Positions 24,070 through 36,240 of a DNA stretch of 64,000 bases are shown piece after piece. Source of the stretch: Callaeas wilsoni (lineage: Eukaryota; Chordata; Aves; Passeriformes; Callaeidae); assembly GCA_013398955.1 (NCBI GenBank), contig VWPU01005327.1:1-64000 (forward strand), in the 5' to 3' direction. The notes under the pieces are model-generated. The model was not told the DNA's origin. It saw only the letters and a program-made list of their open reading frames with translations, and ran no database searches. How positions within the stretch are numbered: position 1 is the first letter of the stretch; the number at the start of each line of letters is the position of its first letter. Made by a program: the position numbers and the translations under genes.

Positions 24070-24400
24070 TAAATTAATTTACAACAGACAATTTATTAAA
24101 GCAACAACAAGCCATTGGAATCCTTTCATGAGCCTCCATGACTCATGTCTAAACAGGCTGATAGAGTGATTCATCCTGTGGGAGAGTCATATTTAAATAC
24201 GCTGCTGCTATCACACTTCCAGCCCCAGAACAGCCACTCCAATGGCTTTTCTCATCCTAAGAGACACCACTCATCCAGACAAGGAGCAATACAAGTTCCT
24301 TCACACTTGCAAGCTTGACATTAAGCAGACTGACACTACAAGGCAGACGGATAAAACCAAATCAAAAGAATGCCCTTTACGACTGCTCTAGGTGATGGCA
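24070..24400. promoter_or_regulatory. Candidate non-coding regulatory element
   Basis: Unique, non-repetitive sequence with a consensus AP-1 site TGACTCA (24139-24145) and an AP-1-like TGATTCA shortly after. A CCATTGG element lies upstream near 24113. It ends just before a purine (GGA)n tract. No open frame of note covers it on either strand. The call rests on motif content and the absence of repeats; evolutionary conservation is not visible here. Confidence 0.22.
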
Positions 24401-24426
24401 GGGGGGAGGAGGAGGAGGAAGAGGGC
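24401..24426. repeat. (GGA)n microsatellite
   Basis: Six G followed by about five AGG/GGA units. Purine-only on the plus strand. Confidence 0.8.
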
Positions 24427-24680
24427 AGAGGTAACTGGGCTCACTTCTGCTTGTATTCAGGTGAGCCTTTTGTCTTTACACTTCATGGATCCCTGTGAAA
24501 TTATTCCTCACAAACTTAGAAGGACATCATCCAACAGATTTTATGTAGTCATGGAGACATTTAATAATTAGTAACAATACCACAGTTGGGAAATCTATAG
24601 CCAAAGCACGAATGTTTTAGACATATGTATCATTTTCAAGAGATGGAGAGATGATACCTATTTTATCTCTCTTGATAAGG

Positions 24681-24718
24681 GAAAAGAAAAAAAATAAAGA
24701 AAAAGAAAAAGAAAAAGA
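24681..24718. repeat. (GAAAAA)n microsatellite
   Basis: Impure A/G tract that becomes a regular six-base GAAAAA unit repeated about three to four times. Confidence 0.8.
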
Positions 24719-24719
24719 G

Positions 24720-27110
24720 CTAAAAATACTTAAAGTAGTACCAGCACTGATTCAATATAGTTTTAAAATATTCCTGTGTTTTATTCAGGATCAGTAGAGA
24801 GACACATTTCCTGTAACTTTTCTGAGTATATTACTTCAGAGCAGGAGCAGAGAAGGACTGCATGCTCAACAGTACCAAAATCATGTTGTTTCAGCAGAAT
24901 ATTAATTAATTTTTTGACCCTTCAATCTCTCTGACCCAGTTCTGTTGTCAGGTCAGAACTTGCTTCAAAAAGCCGAGTGTTAACTTCCCACTTACAGATT
25001 ATGCTGGCAGGAATCTGTCTGCTTACATAGGATATGTCTTTGTCCTTGGTCTGCATTGTTTCTAATAGTTCTGTAGTGCAGAAAAAAAAATTACCTTACA
25101 ACACAATTTATAGATTACATTGATCCGTAGAATAAAAATTCATAGCTGATTAGTTCTGCCTTCCTTAAGAGTTAAGGAGAAAACAAAATTTCCTTTTAAT
25201 GGATGGATAACAGAAGAAAAAAGTTTTCTGCGAAATAGATAAGGTGATCTATTGCAAAAACAATATACAAAAGTGAAGTGCCTGAAAACCCATAGAAATT
25301 ATAAGGTTAAATAAATAGGATGGATAATCAGAGACTCCTGGAATTCTAATGTGCCCTGGGTAAGCTTGACCTACACACAAACTTATTTTGTTAAAGAACA
25401 CTAAAATAGCACTGAAGATGGTAAAAGAAACCCTGTTCAGTCTTGTGGTTTTGTGGAAATTGAACCTTTAGCCTGTATGGAATATTATGAAGGAAAAACA
25501 AGTTTGTAGAGTTTGCCTTTTAAATGGGAGCATCAATTGTAAATACTTGAAGCTTATCTCAAAAGGCAAGAGAGTGAGTGATGCAGGAACAGGTAAAGGC
25601 ATATGCCAAGTAGCTGTATTTTAGAGATAAAAAATACAGTATTATGTTACATACAGTAACACCACTAATACCACCATCCCCAAAAACCCACATCTAAGAA
25701 GCATGGTGCCAGTTAAGCCATTGTTTTCCAGAGAGAGCTCTCTGCATTCTCAGATACACCAAGCTCTCTTTAGAAGTGCCTCAAATGGGATCCCAGAAAC
25801 TAAGGCACTTATCAAGTTACAGATGTTATTGAAACATAGACTGTATTTAGCTCCGTCTTTTGCTCATGCTTTTTTACCTTGCAGGCCAAGTAGATTTCTG
25901 TAGATGTGTAGTCATTAAAATAGTTACAGTGCTATGTGGAAAACGAGATCGTTTCATACAAAACAATTTCTTGTTAGAGATGTATCTATCAAAGTCATGA
26001 ATGCTACTGATAAATGAAATACGACGCTGGTCAGTTTAGTTTGTGATTTTTTATTCAGGTTTACTTATATCAATTTTCTGCATCAATTCAAGCAAAACAG
26101 TGTTGCCTTTAGGAATTTGTACTTTCTTCAAGCCTAAAAGTGAAGGAACTGTTTTTTTGCAATTACTTCTGAGGGAAATCTAAAAATTAAGCTGCTATAC
26201 AGGAGTTGCATAGCAGCATAGAATTTCAGGAAGCACAGACCAGGAAAAAAGGGCAATGAATTTACCTGAGATTCAACTGTACATCCCTCTGTACCATATT
26301 AGTCTTACTAAAGGATTTAATGAGCTCCTTGGACCCAGGAGTGAGACCATGCCAGATACAAAGTAAAAGCTGTTACTCTCTTCCAGAATGGCCATCTGTT
26401 CTGCCACTACTTTGCTTTCGGCTTCCCTGTGTCCCTTTTTCCTTCTATGTGCAGTTTTTCATCGTGAGGCTTAAGTGCAGGTTCTGCTTAACTCGAGCTC
26501 ACTAAGAAAGTTGTGCCAAGTCAGCCCTTTCAGCTTTCATGTCTTCGGCCAAGCTCATCAGCAGATCAGTTTGCTTGTATTTCTCCCCCGGGGATTTTCC
26601 TTACAATGGAGACTTAAAGGTGTCATTTCTGAGGGGCATCCTTGCAAAGACAGTTGCTGCCTGACACAGCTGTTACAGGACACCAAGGAAATCACACCAT
26701 GAAAATAATAGTGCCACCTCTGGGTATATAACATATACATCATTCACGCAGGGCTACAGGCGTGATGGAATGGCACATGGGGGTAATTTTAAAGTCCACC
26801 TAGACTGTAAAAACGTGCCATCTCCAGAAAGCAGGGCAGACCTGCATCTGTGTGCCTTCTGGCAGGGTAGGATGGGAAAGGCAGAAAACAATAAAATGGA
26901 AAAATAATAGCCCTCTTAAAAAAAAATGAACTTTATACCCCATATGGAAATGGATCATTACACTGCCCTCACTGAGGCCTCTCTCTGCTCTGTTTGTTCT
27001 GAAGTCATCTACAGAGAGCAGGGAAATGACTGGATTAGCTAAGTGTGGCATGCTCCACGCTGTCTTGGGAGCATTACTAATCTCATAATAATACCAACTG
27101 GAAGGCATCC
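24720..27110. other. Non-coding AT-rich DNA
   Basis: Nothing recognised over about 2.4 kb. The short frames at 25703-25903, 26320-26505 and 26475-26702 (plus) and 26558-26743 and 26800-27108 (minus) are unrelated to any family I know and overlap without splice support. Confidence 0.55.
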
Positions 27111-27116
27111 CTCGGA

Positions 27117-27290
27117 GTAAGAGGGCGGGGAGCTAAAGCAGACAAAGGGAAGAAGGATCACTAGCACAAGATTGAGACAACAAAACGAGAAATGAAAGAG
27201 GATCAAGAGGCAGAAAAACCACAAAAGGAGAGAAATAGTAGAAGATGAGAATTCAGAAACCGTGCAAAGATAGACACAAGAAAACAAACA
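27117..27290. other. Purine-skewed strand-asymmetric segment
   Basis: The plus strand is strongly purine-rich (A and G) for about 170 bases. The minus strand therefore yields a frame rich in L, F, C and S (27039-27293) that mimics membrane segments; this is a composition effect and not a gene. Such tracts may be old degenerate purine microsatellites. Confidence 0.5.
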
Positions 27291-27331
27291 CAATTTTACA
27301 CCAGATTAAAGAGCTCATGACATGCCAAAGG

Positions 27332-27415
27332 GCCCCCTGATCTTTTGGCACCTTTTTGATGACAGTAGGGCTAGCCCCCAGTTCTTTTGGCACCTTTTCG
27401 ATGACAGTAGGACTA
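27332..27415. repeat. 42-bp tandem duplication
   Basis: Two adjacent copies of a 42-base unit, 27332-27373 and 27374-27415. The core of 33 bases (27341-27373 versus 27383-27415) differs at only two positions; the first nine bases of the units are less alike. The low divergence suggests a fairly recent slippage or duplication. The segment 27323-27330 (TGCCAAAG) and the start of the first core (CTTTTGGCA) are also nearly reverse complementary. Confidence 0.85.
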
Positions 27416-29889
27416 ACTACTGTGTCACATCAGTGCTGATCTGCAAATAGTCATCTCACACCAACTTTTAATCACTGACACCTCAGATTCAGAATGGCAC
27501 AGCAAGAGAGCACCAAGAGGTCTGCATATCATACAGTGGCCATACAAGGACTTAATCACCTTCCTCTGGTGATTTTACAGAGCAGCTGCTCTGTAAGGCC
27601 CCAGTGCTTAAGTATGAATATGGTTTTAGTAATACTGCTCAGTGTTGAGGAAGATTACCATGCATGTCCTTAGCTGTGAACACTAGGAGATGAAAAAGCT
27701 GTTCTGCTTGACCTTTAATGCAGAGGAGAGAGACTTTTGGAAAGTAAAGGGTGATTATTTGTACATCCCATTTTATAGCCTACACAATGCTTTTCCAGCT
27801 CATGCAGCTGTATTTGACTGTCAGAGAGAGAAGCTCTCAGACTTTACTCTAGCCCTTTTTATACCTAAGGGAATGCAGTGTTAGCCTCCATGGTGCAAAT
27901 AAATGTCTGAAAAAGAATTTACCAAAGATTGCTTCCTCTTCCTTTGTTTCCTCTTAAGTGACACATTTAACAAGAATATTAGGCAATATGTACACTTTCT
28001 CCCTGTTCTGGTTATCATTGCTTAGGATCCTGCAGAAGTTTTGGCAATTTAGGAAAGGTGGAAAAGTCTTAGATGTAAAAAGCAGCCTGTAGAGAAAGAA
28101 ACATTTTCCCACATATGTGCTGGGGTTTTACACTTACCCAGAAAGATATCTGCACCTCCTTTGGGCTGGAAGAAGTGAGTTTCTGTTTTTGGAGATCATT
28201 CCTTTAGATGGCAAGAAATCAGATTTACCTAAATGTTTATGAGTATTGAATTTGGTTGGAAAAACTGCTGGAAACAAACAGACTGAGAATTCTTCTCTCA
28301 GTTTGTTTTACTGAGTTTCATAATATGAGTTTCATAAATACCATGTAGGAAAACAAACCAGCAACTTTTTAGTTTTGTGCATAGTAAAAATCCTGCTATG
28401 GCCTTCAAAAAACCAGACAAAGAGATAAATGGAAGTCTAAAACATAGCATACATCAAAAATATATCCTGTCATGATCTGAGATTTGCCATGCTCAATACC
28501 ACCCAAACTCAAACCCCAGATATAGTGTTCCCAAAATTCTCTACAAGCTTTAGTAGTAGTGTTACTAAATGATAAAACAGTGCACTGAGAAACAAGGTCA
28601 ATTTGCCATTTCGAACAGCAGAATAGCAAGTGTGGGAACCACTGGTAATGCCATATCTTAAATTTCTCTAAACCAAGGATTTTGAAACTCATGTTTGAAA
28701 CAAATTAATTGACCCTCCTTTTTAGAAAATGTTGGTCAATGAAAATAAGTCCTTTTGAATAATTCGTAATGGAACACTCATTTTAAGACTTCAAGTTGTC
28801 CTTTCCGTGTCTAAACTCTGTAATATTATAAAGACCTTCATAATTTAGTTTCCAAATAAGCACTGAATCAAGCTTTGCAGTCTCTTAGTCACAAGTTGTC
28901 TCCAATTTCCAAAAGAAATTAAGGTAATGAAACTATTTGCAGGGGGATGAGTAGCAGGAGAAGGTTCTAAATTAGAAGAGTCAGAAACATCTTAACAATT
29001 TTTATGCTACATTAAGCCAGAAAATTATTTTTATGCTTGTCATGCTTAACGTATAGGGAAAGCTTCAATGCATATCTAACATAACTATAGTTTTAAAAAA
29101 AGCTTTCAAAACAGAAGTAAAATGAAAGAGCTCGTGAGCTGTCATTATTAATCATTTTACTAAATAATAAATATATAGTTTCATTTCAAGACTGGTATTT
29201 TCTATACTGATCCCAGCACAAATGGAACATATGACATACAGTATTTTGGAATTGCAAAAAATTAATATATATAGATTTTCTACCTATCAGTGTTGTTAAG
29301 GAGAGCCAAGATTTGATCTTCATTTGTGTGTGAAGAAAATGAGGAATTATATCTGCAAACAGGCATGCCTCTATGTCATGAGTAAATATTGGCAATTGAA
29401 TAGATTCATTCTCATGACTAAGAATTTCTGGTTTAAGCATCATGAGATATACCTACCATAAACAGCTTATAACAAGGACTGTCTGACCTAGATAGGAGAG
29501 AAAAAGAAGATGAGATGCCAGACACTGATAATGTGTTTTAAACCTCAAGAGACCTTAGCACACCAGACGTCACTTTAGCCAGAATATCAGAACAAACAGC
29601 CCTGCTCTAAATGAAGATGCCCTGGTCTTTCTAATATCCCCCCTTTTGGGTCATCCAAATGACTTTGTCTATAGTACCACACTGTTGGATGAAAAGGAAG
29701 AGTGATATTTTATTAACTTAGTCATCTACATGATGTGTCAGTCCCATATGGAAATTTCCCTGCATAATTACCCTGACCAATTATTAGTCAGAGCTGAACG
29801 AAATATTTTGTAAACAGCTATGGTTCAAATGAAAACTTTCTTCTATTGTCAGCTTCCTGCATGAAGTGAGGGTCATAATATTTGCTGTC

Positions 29890-29906
29890 CTTGCTTGCTT
29901 GCTTGC
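29890..29906. repeat. (CTTG)4 microsatellite
   Basis: Four CTTG units and one extra C. Confidence 0.8.
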
Positions 29907-30396
29907 AGAAAAAAAGAGGACAGCACTACATGTGAGCTGGCTTATGTTAGTGCAGCTGTGTGCAAGAGGGTCATGGCAAAAATCACCTCCAGCCTGTTGA
30001 AAACACTGTCACTCTTCATTATGGATTAAGTATATGAATGACTGGGAGTATCTTGCCATAATTTCTCTGATTTCAACAGAGCTATGATGATCTATGCCAT
30101 GAGAAATCAAACTTTTTGGACTGTCATAGCCAAAATTATGTGCATGTGCATAAAGAAAACTTTAAAAAAGAAAAAAAGAAACTTCACATGATCTAATTTG
30201 GATTAAATTCAGAAATACTTTTCTCTACTTTGAGGTGCATATGGAGGATATTGTTGTGGTCTCCACATGTTTTCTGATGAGGAGCTGCCACATCTCAAAC
30301 TTGCATGGGTGACAGTCTTACCGTGATTGATTACCCTGGAGTCAACTTGAAACAAAATATATGGAGGCACTTGTTCATGCAATGACACAGATCCAC

Positions 30397-30412
30397 TTTT
30401 TTTTTTTTTTTT
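30397..30412. repeat. Poly-T run
   Basis: Sixteen consecutive T followed by AAATTTTT. No adjoining retroposon body was recognised. Confidence 0.75.
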
Positions 30413-33400
30413 AAATTTTTCAGCCTCTTAAATATTCTCAGTTCCTTCATTAGGAACTTTATCTGAGATCATATCTTTCACATATTTCAAAGTGACATTT
30501 TTCCCTCTGTTATATTAGTTATCCTTTCTCGTCTACTATTACTCAGAAAGTATAAAAATAAAAATCACACTTCACAAATAATATACAACAAAGAAAAATA
30601 ACAGACTTCTCACTTAATCATTGAATTATTTGCCTTCCCCAAACTGTCAGCAACTTCTTGATGAAAATATTCTGTGATTCCTTTCTTCCTTGATGTCATC
30701 TCAGGGAATAATTTGTCTGCTCTCACCTTAAGATACGAAGCTCTCTCATTTGATAAGGGGTTGGTTGGCTGATTTGTTATTGGATATCATGCCACTGAAA
30801 TACATTTAGAAGCAGATGCTGTGATCAGTTCTGTAAGTGAAGAAAGTTCAGTGATTAAAAATATTCCACTTGGGGTCAGCCAGGGCTTGCAGTGTGTCAC
30901 GGTTGATTTGAGTGTGCACCCCTGACTTGGACCTTGGTACAAATGCATCCCTGAAGTTTCAGTAGTTATGCCAAGCATTTAGGCTCAAAAATCCCTCTTG
31001 TTGCATATATGTGTAAGCAACTCCAGCCATTTCAGTGAAGCTTTATTCATCTTTAATAATGTTTTGAAGATGTGAATTTTAACATGCTTTATATGCTTCA
31101 TTTCAAGAGCCATCCACTTGGATTAAATAATTGGCACTGAGCTCTTTGGTGATGACTGGATCATCACATATTTTGACATACTGCCATTTGTCTGTGGTTG
31201 GTTAGTGTCCATAACATTCAGGATAAATTATTTACCTATAAATATTCTTGTGTCTACTTATACGTAGTTCCTGTAGGTCAGTCGTTATGAACACCTTGAA
31301 AATCTTTGCTTCGGAATGGAGAAGTCTGTGTCTACCCCTAACAATTCTCATGAGTAACAATCCAGAAATTTCCCTTAGATATAACCAGACAACTATTTCC
31401 TGAATTCTCTCTGAAAAAGACTCACTGGAGATTTTTTGATGAAAGAAGATATACACAAACCCCCTTAATAACAAATAGATTTTTCTGTTATTTTCTACTG
31501 AACAAAAAGCCCATTTCCTATTATAAGGTGAAAATGCAATCTAATTTTCCTAAGCATGACTTAGTCTCTGGTTGATTTTTTCAACAGAAATGAGAACAGC
31601 AGCGTACAGCAGCACCACACCTAACAATGACTGCTGAAGTGCCACGATGCCTCTCCAGCTGCTGCTTTGTTGAATCCTCTCTTTACAAGGCCTATTATCC
31701 ATGCATCATACTACTCCTTTCCTCTTCTTCACCAGCATCTTCCTTACCGCAGGTGGCCACTGCTGGCCCTGAATTGAAATTTTCTTGTGCAATAGACCCC
31801 GTAACCTCTCCTTTAAACTGCACAACCTCTATTCAGTTTGCAATATACTAAGAAATAGTGCTCTTCCTTTCAATTATTGTGCCTTCAGCATTATATCTGG
31901 TCATTATTTCTCTCCTTCTTTCTCTTTGTTACCTCTTTAAAATCAGAAAAGTGTCTCTGATCATTGCAGACGTAATCAGGACAATCAAAGGCAGTTCCTG
32001 TAGGCTGCAAAGATAAATTTTAGAAAATCAGACCACCTAAATGTGAAAGTCTTGGATTAGATAGTTTTAAACATGTTAAGATAGATGGCTCTAAGCATAT
32101 ATCCTCAAATGGCGTAAATATAGATTTGAATAGAGCCTTCAGACTGCATGTTTTTAACACAAATTCTAAACCTGGTAAGGCAGAAAATATAATGTATGCT
32201 TATAATGTCAAGCATGGCAGTAGTCGACCCCTCTAGGTTGAAAACCAGAAAATTTAATGCACATTCAAGGGCAGGTCTTGCTACATTTTTATTTCTCAAG
32301 AACTTACTGTGTTACAAAATTACAACTAGAGAAAGAATGTTATCTGGCAGTTGAAAAACATTGGGATTTCAATGCAATTTATTTTTCTTTACAGTTTTCT
32401 GGACCAGATAATTGCCTAAATAATCAGTATGAATAAATAAGAACATTTTTGCCTTTAGCAGTTTGCTTCATTTAAATATCTGCTGCATTTTGAAAGGATA
32501 TAAATTCCACTCACTAATTTTCTTTATTAAGGAAGAACATGCAGAACATATGTAACACATATGTCAAATTTTTAGTTTAGTTTGAAATATGTCTAATCTA
32601 ATTTGCGAACTATCCTTTCTGGGGATGGCCTCTAAACCATTCTTCATATGGGCCCACAAAACCCTTAAATTTAGGACTTCTCTTTGCTAAGTTTAGAACA
32701 CAGCTCTTGAGTGATTATTCCAGCTATGGTCCAAGGATATAATGCTAACTTGCTGCTTTGCAGGAGTCTGACTGTAAGCCTTGCAGAGTACTCCTCTACT
32801 TGTATTGACCAGCCACAGGAATATTTGGATAACTGAACATCTCTCTGACAGCTTCTTTTTTCCACCTTAACCATCACAAAAAAAACGAGGTGGTATGATG
32901 GAGTTGCCATCTTGCCCCAGCAGACTCTGATGGTTAGTGAACATCTTTGGCTCAGCAGACACACTGCCTATTGTCTAGCTCTAGTCTTGAGAGAAGCAAG
33001 TTGACTGTATATCTTCCTTCAGCAGTTGTTCCCACAAGGCTCACAGCATCTCTGAGACCGAGGGGACACAAATGTGAATAGGCACAAACTCGGTGCACCT
33101 GACTGGGTATAGCTGTTCACAAGCCACTTTTTGCCGTACTGTGCATAAATTCCATGCTGCAAGAGTCTGAGCCAAGAAGAATCTATTTCTCTGTCCTTGT
33201 TCTTGCCCATCATCCTCCAGTTCAAGACTAGCTAATGCATATTCCTCAGAAATGTCAAAATCAAATAGTATCATCTAAACTAAGACCAATAATTTCCGAT
33301 CAGAAAGGAACGACATGAATAGTCCAAGAGCAAACTCAAGAATATATTCACATGCATTGCCTCAGTATCATGTCTGCTTTGTCAACAACACTGTTTAGTT

Positions 33401-35249
33401 AATAAGGACATTTTGACAGAATCTAGGATTCCCAGTTATGGCACAGATCTGATTTTGCTATGTTTTGTGCACAGAGAAGATATTTATTTTATTCAGATGT
33501 TGCAAATCCCATACTTACACATAAATTCATGTATGAAACATAGTACAAGATATGCTATATATGAAGACAGTTTTTGCCAAACTACTGTTTTCCAAGATAT
33601 ATGTGAGATTAATGTGTTAGACTGACATTTGAGCATGCTGAAGATCATAAGACATGTTTTATGGTGCATTAAAATCTCATAATAACCATTTCAGAGAGTT
33701 AGCATAATGTATTATTCAGAGTTAAGTACTGTCTTGAATGATAAGGGCTAACATGCCATCAGGCTATAATAAACTACAGCTTTGAAATATCAATTTTCAT
33801 TTATCAGTAAGGTCATTTACATAGCTAAACCAAGAACATAATGATGTATTTTTTCACTATCTAGGAGCAAAAAAATTGCGCTTCTTTTCCAACATCCAGA
33901 AAATGAAAAAGCATTCTGAGAAAGCCGTTATTAAGTCATTTAACCTTTCATACAAAATAAATTGTCATGGATTTGGTTATAAAACTACAAGTACATGCAT
34001 TCTGGGTTCTGATATTGAATGTAAGTAAACTAATTTAAACTCTAGGGGAAATGCTGTATTCAGGCATAAATGTATTACTCTAACTGAAGGTTTGACAAAT
34101 TGCATCTAGTTATCTGTTATTTTTGTAAGCAACACAGAAAAGCCATGCAACTTTGCAGCATTCCTCTACGACGTGACCCCAAAGAGGAATTCATCAGCAT
34201 GGGTTGCTTAGGGCTGCATATTGTCCTTAATCCACATAAAAAATACCGTATTTTAAGGCCTTTAAGCTGATAAAAGGGTATGCTCATACAGTTAATGGGG
34301 TGGAAAAGAGGGCAGCTGATATAAGAGACGGTGAAAGGGGCACCAGATTAAGAAGCACAATTATCCTCAATCTCACTCCAACCTCCTCCTTCGTCACGTG
34401 CTTGAAGAACCTCAGGAGGCACTGCTGTTCTGCCCACCACTCTGGAGAGATTCAGGCTACCTGCTGCTCTGATGGCCAAAATTTCCATGTTCAGTAGCCA
34501 CTCCTTCAAAAAACGCATGGCCAGGCAAGGCCACAGACCACCAGAAATGTGTCCATACTCCGTGTGTACGTGCACCATGGGCAAACCACACCTTTGTGCA
34601 CCCCATTTCCCATGCTGCCAATGTCTTTTCATTCAGCAATTAAGTTTTGGCATGTAGCACCTTATTCACATGCAATTCCTCCTCTTCCTTCAGCACAGAA
34701 ACACAGTGAGGGCACGGAAATCTCTGGACACGAGCCACAGCCCAGAAATGGCACATGGACTTGCACACAGGTGCTATGGGAATGCATAGGGCAAAGATAT
34801 GTCTGGTACCAGGAGGTGTAGCTTCTCCTCCCACAACATGCTGAGAGAGACACAGACCACTAGTCCAGGAGCATTATTATATTGCCCAGAAAAGATCATA
34901 AATTCCTCTCCACCTGGCTGGTGTGGTCATTGCTTATGTGGTCACGGGGACAGCCGGTGCAGAGGTGCTCCTGAAAACTCTGCTACGAAAGCTATGGAGA
35001 AACACCTCCTGGGCTCTGCACAACAGCTCTGCACCCTTAGAGCAAGAGAGTGATGAGGCTTCCCACCCACAGCAGCGCTTGACCCACAACAAACCTGTCA
35101 TCCTGAGTCACTTGTGCCTGGATGTGAACTTGTGCAAACTGTCCTTTATCCGCTGTTTGCAGTGACATCTTTTTTACTAGGACTGAACTGTTATTTACAC
35201 AATAATCATAACAGCAGGCAGACCAGATCTAAAGCAGCCACTTACCACC

Positions 35250-35392
35250 AAGTTATCAGAGTTCAGGGAATGCCTGGATGACACTCGTGCCTATATGGTT
35301 TAGTTTTAGGTAATCCTGCAAGGAATAAGGAATTGGACTCGATGATCCTTATGGATTTCTTCCAACTCAGCATTTCTATGATTCTATGATTT
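35250..35392 (+). mobile_element. CR1 LINE 3' end fragment
   Basis: The sequence contains the avian CR1 3'-end hallmarks in order: a GGATGACACTCGTG-like stretch, TGGTTTAGTTTTAGG (35298-35312), TTGGACTCGATGATCC (about 35333-35348), a TTCCAACTC-like stretch, and a short tail of ATTCTATG units (35373-35391). Only the last ~140 bases of the element remain, as is typical for 5'-truncated CR1 copies, so there is no reverse-transcriptase coding part. The plus strand is the sense strand. The exact left border is uncertain. Confidence 0.82.
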
Positions 35393-35884
35393 AAATGGCT
35401 TCCAGGGCTTACTGCTTTTGACTTAAACGTAGAAGTTCACCCACTTAGTCAATCTCTTTGAAGTGTGCACCTGAAAGACAATATTGTGCTATTCTGTTCG
35501 TTCCACCATATGAGAAATTCAAGGTCTGTACAGTCAGTGTTGATTTTGTAATGTAATTTTACAAAGCTCTCAACTCCCAGGAAGCAGTCTATTTTATGTG
35601 CACAAAGTCCAGTCATTTAAATAAATAGGCCACTCCAGAAGCAGTGGGAGGCCAGAAAGCAGCAGCGCCTGTATCCTGATTTTTGATAGGATGCTAGCTT
35701 TAAGTTCGACAATAAAGACTGGCATATTTTGCACCAAGTATAATTCAATTCTAGAGCCAGGAAAATTTCTTGTCTGCTACTGTTCTTTATCCACGACATC
35801 CATTGTTACCACCAAAGTTTCTTCTGTGCTACAGTTTCCTTGGAATGCCTACTATTTCATTCATGAATAAGACCAGTTCTTCAC

Positions 35885-35948
35885 TCTTTCCTTTTCCTTT
35901 CTTTCCTTTTCCTTTCTTTCCTTTTCCTTTCTTTTCATTTCTTTTCAG
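35885..35948. repeat. Pyrimidine mirror-like tract, about 15-bp period
   Basis: About 64 bases of almost pure C/T on the plus strand built from CTTTTCCTTTCTTTC-like units of about 15 bases repeated three to four times, ending in CTTTTCAG. Pure homopyrimidine repeats of this kind have mirror symmetry and can form triplex (H-DNA). The tail also looks like a strong polypyrimidine tract plus AG, but no exon is recognised after it. Confidence 0.8.
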
Positions 35949-36218
35949 TAACTGTGATATAAAAGAGAGAGGAAGGGTAGATTTAATATTTCAAATAAAA
36001 GATAATGCTAGGCTTTTTTAACGTATTTATGTCAAAATGCAATTGCAGGTGCCAGTCACTTTTTGCATGCTTCTGTGGAGATGACAAACAGGCCTTCAAT
36101 AACAGAGCAATTTTAAATCAGTATTTGAAAGGTACTTTCTTTCTGTACCTGTAAACCTTTAACCTCTTCTATTTTCCCCTTCCCTCATTCTCCTTATATA
36201 CATTGGCATTGCTGGGTT

Positions 36219-36240
36219 TTTTTTTTTTATTTTTATTTTT
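36219..36240. repeat. T-rich low-complexity patch
   Basis: T runs interrupted by single A, about 22 bases. Confidence 0.7.

Larger units (their letters stand above)
27420..35249. other. Non-coding AT-rich DNA
   Basis: About 7.8 kb with no recognised exon, RNA gene or transposon. Simple sequence includes a TTGC tract (29890-29906) and a 16-base T run (30397-30412). A slightly GC-richer part (34300-35160) carries many overlapping short frames on both strands without a known domain. Confidence 0.55.

Noticed and set aside
27039..27293. Minus-strand frame that looks like a membrane protein
   Set aside because: The hydrophobic residues come from the pyrimidine-rich complement of a purine tract.
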